Source of the DNA: an uncultured Gemmatimonadota bacterium
Lineage (GTDB): Bacteria > Gemmatimonadota > Gemmatimonadetes > Gemmatimonadales > Gemmatimonadaceae
DNA: 47,397 bases
Assembly: GCA_902825965.1 (NCBI GenBank)
Contig: CADEDA010000004.1
Location: forward strand, 1-47,397
Direction: 5' to 3'
The stretch's first letter is position 1, and the number at the start of each line of letters is the position of its first letter. The notes below the pieces were generated by a model. The model searched no databases, was not told the DNA's origin, and was given only the letters and a program-made list of their open reading frames with translations. Below, in pieces: positions 43,135 to 47,397 of this stretch. The translations under genes were made by a program, and so were the position numbers.

Positions 43135-45147
43135 TCAGCCCCGCACCGCCCGCACCACCGCAGCGGCCGTGATCCCATACTCCTCATACAACCGCTGATA
43201 CGGCGCACTCGCCCCGAACGTCTCGATCCCGACGACGGCTCCGTCGAGCCCCACCCAGCGCTGCCACGACATCGGATGCGCAGCCTCCACCGCCACGCGC
43301 CTCACGCCCGCCGGCAACACGGCATCGCGATACGCTGCATCCTGCGCCGCGAACACCTCCATGGAGATCATCGACACCACCCGCGTCGCGGTCCCTGCCG
43401 CCGCGAGCTCGGCCTGCGCCTTGAGTGCGATCTCCACTTCCGAGCCGCTCGCCAGGATCACGGCCTTCACCGCTGCGCCGGCCGGCGCATCCTTGAGCAC
43501 GTACGCACCCTGGTGCGCCCCGCTCGCCGCCGCGTGCGTCGTCCGGCCGATCAATGGCAGCTTCTGCCTCGTCAACACGATCGCGCTCGGCCCCGTGCGA
43601 TAGCGCAGCGCCATGCGCCACGCTTCGGTGGTCTCCGCAGCGTCCGCGGGCCGCAGCACCAGCAGCCCGGGAATGCAGCGCAGCGACGTGAGATGCTCCA
43701 CCGGCTGGTGTGTGGGGCCGTCCTCGCCGAGTCCGATGGAGTCGTGCGTGAATACATAGATCACCTGCTGCTTCATCAGTGCCGCGAGGCGGATCGCGGG
43801 GCGCATGTAGTCGGCGAACACGAGGAAGGTGCCACCGTACGGGATCACGCCGCCGTGCAGCGCCATGCCGTTCATGATGGACCCCATGCCGTGCTCACGG
43901 ATGCCGAAACGGAAGTTGCGGCCGCTGCGCTTGCCGGCGGAGAACACGTCGGCGCCCTTCACATCCGTGAGGTTGGAGCCGGTGAGGTCGGCCGAGCCAC
44001 CAATCAACTCCGGCAACACGTTCGCCAAGCCGTTGATCACCACACCGCTCGCGGCACGGCTCGCCACGTTGCCATTGCCGGCATCGAACTGCGTGAGCGA
44101 CTTCTCCCAACCCGCCGGGAGGTCACCGTGCCAGCGACGCCCGAGCTCCTTCGCCTCATTCGGATGCGCCTTGGTGAATCCCGCGAACGTCTTCATCCAC
44201 TCAGCCTGCAGCGCCACGCCGCGAGCCTTGGCCTCGCGCCAATGCGCCAGCGCCGCGTCCGGCACGAAGAACGGCTCGCTGCTCGGCCAGCCGTACGCCT
44301 GCTTGGTGAGCGCGATCTCGTCCTTGCCGAGGGCCTCGCCATGGGCCTTGGCGGTGTCGGCGCGGTTGGGGGAGCCGTAGCCGATGATGGTCTTGGTGCA
44401 GATCAGCGTCGGACGCTGGGTGTCGGCCTTGGCCTCAGCGATCACGCGATCGATCGCGGCCTGGTCGTTCACGTCGGCGAGGTGCAGCACCTGCCAGCCG
44501 TAGCTCTCGAAGCGCTTGGCGACATCGTCGCTCGAGGCCAGCGAGACGCGGCCATCGATGGTGATGTTGTTGTCGTCCCAGAAGCCGATGAGCTTGCCGA
44601 GCTTCTGGTGGCCGGCGAACGACGCCGCCTCGTGCGAGATGCCTTCCATGAGACAGCCGTCGCCGGCGATGAACCACGTGTAGTGGTCGATCACGTTGTG
44701 GCCATCGCGATTGAACAGCGACGCAAGGTGCGCCTCGGCGACCGCCATGCCGACCGCATTGCCGATGCCCTGGCCGAGCGGGCCGGTGGTGGTCTCGACG
44801 CCGGCGGTGTGGCCGACCTCCGGGTGGCCCGGTGTCTTGCTGCCCCACTGCCGGAAGTTCTGGATCTCGTCCAGCGAGAGGTCGTAGCCGCTCAAGTAGA
44901 GCGTGGAGTAGAGCAGCATCGACGCGTGGCCCGCCGAGAGCACGAAGCGGTCGCGGTCCTTCCAGTGCGGATCGGCGGGATTGTGCTTGAGGTGCCGCGT
45001 GTAGAGCGCATACGCGAGCGGCGCGAGGGCCATGGGCGTGCCGGGGTGGCCCGACTCGGCCTTCTGCACGGCGTCCATCGACAAGGTGCGGACAGTATCG
45101 ATCGCGAGCTTCTGCAGCTCGGGCGAGACTGGGGCGACTGCGGTCAC
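43135..45147 (-). CDS. tkt: Transketolase
   Basis: 670 residues, full length. Motifs: [15 protein letters not shown], the thiamine diphosphate site [19 protein letters not shown] with [16 protein letters not shown]-like [15 protein letters not shown], and the C-terminal [17 protein letters not shown] (reads [20 protein letters not shown]) of the pyrimidine-binding domain. It moves two-carbon units between sugar phosphates in the pentose phosphate and Calvin cycles. No sugar-phosphate gene is nearby. It converges on the DUF4143 gene, 31 bases away. Confidence 0.96.
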   Translation of the reverse strand: MTAVAPVSPELQKLAIDTVRTLSMDAVQKAESGHPGTPMALAPLAYALYTRHLKHNPADPHWKDRDRFVLSAGHASMLLYSTLYLSGYDLSLDEIQNFRQWGSKTPGHPEVGHTAGVETTTGPLGQGIGNAVGMAVAEAHLASLFNRDGHNVIDHYTWFIAGDGCLMEGISHEAASFAGHQKLGKLIGFWDDNNITIDGRVSLASSDDVAKRFESYGWQVLHLADVNDQAAIDRVIAEAKADTQRPTLICTKTIIGYGSPNRADTAKAHGEALGKDEIALTKQAYGWPSSEPFFVPDAALAHWREAKARGVALQAEWMKTFAGFTKAHPNEAKELGRRWHGDLPAGWEKSLTQFDAGNGNVASRAASGVVINGLANVLPELIGGSADLTGSNLTDVKGADVFSAGKRSGRNFRFGIREHGMGSIMNGMALHGGVIPYGGTFLVFADYMRPAIRLAALMKQQVIYVFTHDSIGLGEDGPTHQPVEHLTSLRCIPGLLVLRPADAAETTEAWRMALRYRTGPSAIVLTRQKLPLIGRTTHAAASGAHQGAYVLKDAPAGAAVKAVILASGSEVEIALKAQAELAAAGTATRVVSMISMEVFAAQDAAYRDAVLPAGVRRVAVEAAHPMSWQRWVGLDGAVVGIETFGASAPYQRLYEEYGITAAAVVRAVRG

Positions 45148-45240
45148 AGGGTAGTGCTCCGGCGGATGATCGCCCGCGTGGCGTCGCGGGCACGGAGGAC
45201 GCGCATGCTTTGCGGCAGGGGGCAGCGTCCCGCCGGAAAG

Positions 45241-47322
45241 TTAGCCGGGTCGGCGTCGTGACGCGATGCGTTCGGCGACGATGGTCGCGAGGACCATGAT
45301 GGTCTCCTGCGGATTCACGCCGAGGGCGGTGGGGAGCAGGGACCCGTCGGCCACGAACACGCCGGGTGCACCGTAGACCTCCCCGTGCGGATCGGTCCCC
45401 GCGCTGCGACGGTCGGAACCGAGGCGGCAGGTGCCGTTGACGTGGGCGGAGAAGAGCGCGATGTCGTTGGCGCGGGTGGGCCGGCCGCGGAGTGCGGCCA
45501 GGTCGGCGGCTGATCGCAGCGAAACACGGCGTTTGTGTCCCGAGAGCACCTCACGTGCTCCGGCGGCGAAATGCAGGCGTGCGGCCGCGACGAGGCCCTG
45601 CTCCATATGCCGGGCGTCCGCCGGGTTCAACCGGTACCGGATGGACGTGCTGCCGTTGCGGCGCAGGCGGACCTCGCCGTCGGAGTGATCCTGCTGTGCC
45701 CCATCGCGGGTGAGCACAATCAGCGTGCCGATGTTGGGGAAGCGCCGCAGCACGTCGCGGTGCTGGCTGCCGATGCCGGGCGCCCCTACGGCGGCGAGCC
45801 CCGGGTGCAGCGGCGGACATTCGATCCAGGTCCCGTAGCCCGCGCGATCCTGCCGCAGGAACTCGTCGCAGAGTGTCGTGAGCGGGATGCCGCTGGAGCC
45901 GACCATCTCGCGATCGTAGAGCCCGAACAACCCGGTGGTGGGGTGCAGCCGCAGGAATCGCCCCGTCCCGCCGCCGCCCATGCGCGAGCGTTGCAGCAGC
46001 ACGGCGGTCTCCACCGCGCCGCCCGCAACGACCACGACCGGCGCCTCCGCGGTTCGCGTGCGACCACGGCCCTGCCCACCGTGCGTGAACGTGACGCGCT
46101 TCCTGGGGAACGAACCCCCGCGCTCGATCACCTCGATCCGCACCGCGTGTGCATTGGGCAGCAGTCGCGCGCCCGCCGCCTGCGCGCGCGGCAAGAAGGT
46201 CTGCAGCCCGTCCTGCTTGGCGCCGGTGCGGCACCCGTAACCGCAGAAGCCGGTGCGCACGCAATCGATGGCGTTGATGGCCGCAGCCCGCGCGGACCAA
46301 CCGAGCGCCCGCGCTCCGTCGAGGATGATGCGGTTGTTGGGCGAGTGTGCGTCATCGGGGACCAGGCGCGCGTGCACCTCGTCCTCGATGCGGTCGAAGT
46401 ACGGGGCGAGGTCGCTCGCGCGCATGCCTTCAGTGCCGTGGCGCGTGGCCCACTCGTCGAGCACCCAATCGGGCGTGCGCAGCATCACCATCCAGTTCAC
46501 CACGGTGCCGCCACCCACGCCGACGCCCTGCACGAACGACACCCCGAGGTCGTCGGTGCTGCGCTGGCCACCCTCGGCGTAGAGGGCGTCGAACATCGCG
46601 CCTTCCTGTTCCGTGAAGGCGCTGCCGCTGCGCAGCGCACCCGCCTCGAGGATGAGCACATCCATGCCTGCCTCGGCGAGCCGCGCGGCGGCCACCCCGC
46701 CTCCCGCACCGGACCCGATCACGATCACGTCCGCGCGCAGGGTCTCGGCATCGAGGGCGAGTGGCGCGAGCGCTGCGGCACGTGGTGGCGGGCGATGCGC
46801 CGCGTCGGGCAACGGCGCACGGAGCACCGGCTCGGCGTCGCTCGGGGCGCCACGCAGCGCGCCTTCCCAGGGCACCGCCGGCCCGCGCGTGTGGTACGGA
46901 CCGTGATATCCGACCTCGTGCTGCGCCTCGGGCGTGGTGTACTCGGTGAGCACGATCGTCTTGCGCACCGCCTGCAGCACCGTACGCGCCAGGCTCACGC
47001 GGGACTCGGCCCAGCGCGTGAGCAGGAGTTCCTGCTGTGCGGGAGAGAGCCGGACGAACGGCTTTGGCGGCAGGCCGACGACGAGCGCGGCGAGTCGCGA
47101 ACCGAGGATGCCGATGGCGGTGTGGAGATCGCGCCGTCGGTGCGGCAGCAGCCCGTCCAGGCGCGCAACTACAAGAGTGAGCAGGCGCTCGCCACGCGCG
47201 GGGTCCACGAATGCGTGCGGCACCACCGCCCGGGCGATCGCCGCGAGGGCCTCGCGACGGCGGGGAGAGAGCGGTGGGAGCGACGTGGCCGGAGAAGCCG
47301 GACCCGGGGGCGGCAGATCCAC
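45241..47322 (-). CDS. GMC-family oxidoreductase (long-chain alcohol oxidase-like)
   Basis: About 693 residues from GTG 47322, which has AGG/GGAAGG-rich sequence upstream; the frame stays open to TTG 47388 near the window end. An N-terminal region of about 170 residues (LSPRRREALAAIARAVVPHAF) is gluconate-dehydrogenase-subunit-3/fatty-alcohol-oxidase-like. The FAD site is VIVIGSGAGGGVAAARLAEAG, followed by GVGVGGGTVVNWM. The end has HVNGTCRLGSD and LPTALGVNPQET, holding the conserved His and Asn/Gln of the active site. GMC enzymes oxidise alcohols with FAD. Substrate is not clear. Confidence 0.86.
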   Translation of the reverse strand: MDLPPPGPASPATSLPPLSPRRREALAAIARAVVPHAFVDPARGERLLTLVVARLDGLLPHRRRDLHTAIGILGSRLAALVVGLPPKPFVRLSPAQQELLLTRWAESRVSLARTVLQAVRKTIVLTEYTTPEAQHEVGYHGPYHTRGPAVPWEGALRGAPSDAEPVLRAPLPDAAHRPPPRAAALAPLALDAETLRADVIVIGSGAGGGVAAARLAEAGMDVLILEAGALRSGSAFTEQEGAMFDALYAEGGQRSTDDLGVSFVQGVGVGGGTVVNWMVMLRTPDWVLDEWATRHGTEGMRASDLAPYFDRIEDEVHARLVPDDAHSPNNRIILDGARALGWSARAAAINAIDCVRTGFCGYGCRTGAKQDGLQTFLPRAQAAGARLLPNAHAVRIEVIERGGSFPRKRVTFTHGGQGRGRTRTAEAPVVVVAGGAVETAVLLQRSRMGGGGTGRFLRLHPTTGLFGLYDREMVGSSGIPLTTLCDEFLRQDRAGYGTWIECPPLHPGLAAVGAPGIGSQHRDVLRRFPNIGTLIVLTRDGAQQDHSDGEVRLRRNGSTSIRYRLNPADARHMEQGLVAAARLHFAAGAREVLSGHKRRVSLRSAADLAALRGRPTRANDIALFSAHVNGTCRLGSDRRSAGTDPHGEVYGAPGVFVADGSLLPTALGVNPQETIMVLATIVAERIASRRRPG

Positions 47323-47397
47323 GGGTGAGAGATAGCCTTCCCCCTCCCCCGTAGCCACTGTCGGTGAACACGTACATAATTGCGCCAATGGCGCGTT

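Overview
The window is a GC-rich bacterial chromosome segment with tightly packed genes and many 4-base ATGA start/stop overlaps. Two features suggest a soil-type Gram-negative bacterium, most likely Gemmatimonadota: secreted enzymes with Sec or Tat leaders, and a dual-membrane secretion system. The phylum is an inference from gene style; no rRNA or marker gene is present to prove it.

Layout. (1) 1-54 is the 3' part of tRNA-Phe. (2) 142-4895 carries a class III aminotransferase of the beta-alanine:pyruvate type, a DmpA/BapA-like P1 peptidase, a malonate/methylmalonate-semialdehyde dehydrogenase and a small VKOR-like protein. The first three could form a route from beta-alanyl peptides to acetyl-CoA. 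(3) 5295-6722 is an exported amidohydrolase. (4) 6753-11879, on the minus strand, is one apparent operon: Tat-exported TldD, TldE, a HExxH metallopeptidase and a D-Ala-D-Ala-ligase-like ATP-grasp enzyme. (5) 12198-17615 holds an outer-membrane beta-barrel protein, a DUF885 protein and the RNA-binding protein Tex.

(6) 17643-29093 is a type II secretion (T2SS) locus. gspG is divergent. A sigma-54 activator with a GAFTDA loop comes next, then a ten-gene run gspE-F-H-I-J-K-L-M-C-D, then a second sigma-54 activator with an intact GAFTGA loop. (7) 29191-37559 is a polymorphic-toxin-like cassette directly downstream. It has a secreted 1540-residue RHS/YD-repeat protein, a small membrane protein (immunity candidate), an IS3-family element with a frameshifted transposase, a displaced RHS C-terminal fragment with a different tail, and a second small membrane protein. 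Palindromic arrays followed by -24/-12 elements precede both gspE and the RHS gene. This suggests each activator drives one unit and that secretion machine and RHS protein are controlled together. That is the most interesting system here.

(8) 37560-38299 is decayed DNA with a second IS3 remnant. (9) 38300-39858 (minus) holds a terminator, a holin-like membrane protein, a conserved hypothetical protein and a heptad-repeat protein interrupted by an amber codon. (10) 39859-41782 has a roughly 99-bp nested palindrome followed by a sigma factor/anti-sigma factor pair. (11) 41858-43103 is a DUF4143-type ATPase whose start codon lies inside a 48-bp palindrome. (12) 43135-47322 (minus) holds transketolase and a GMC-family oxidoreductase.
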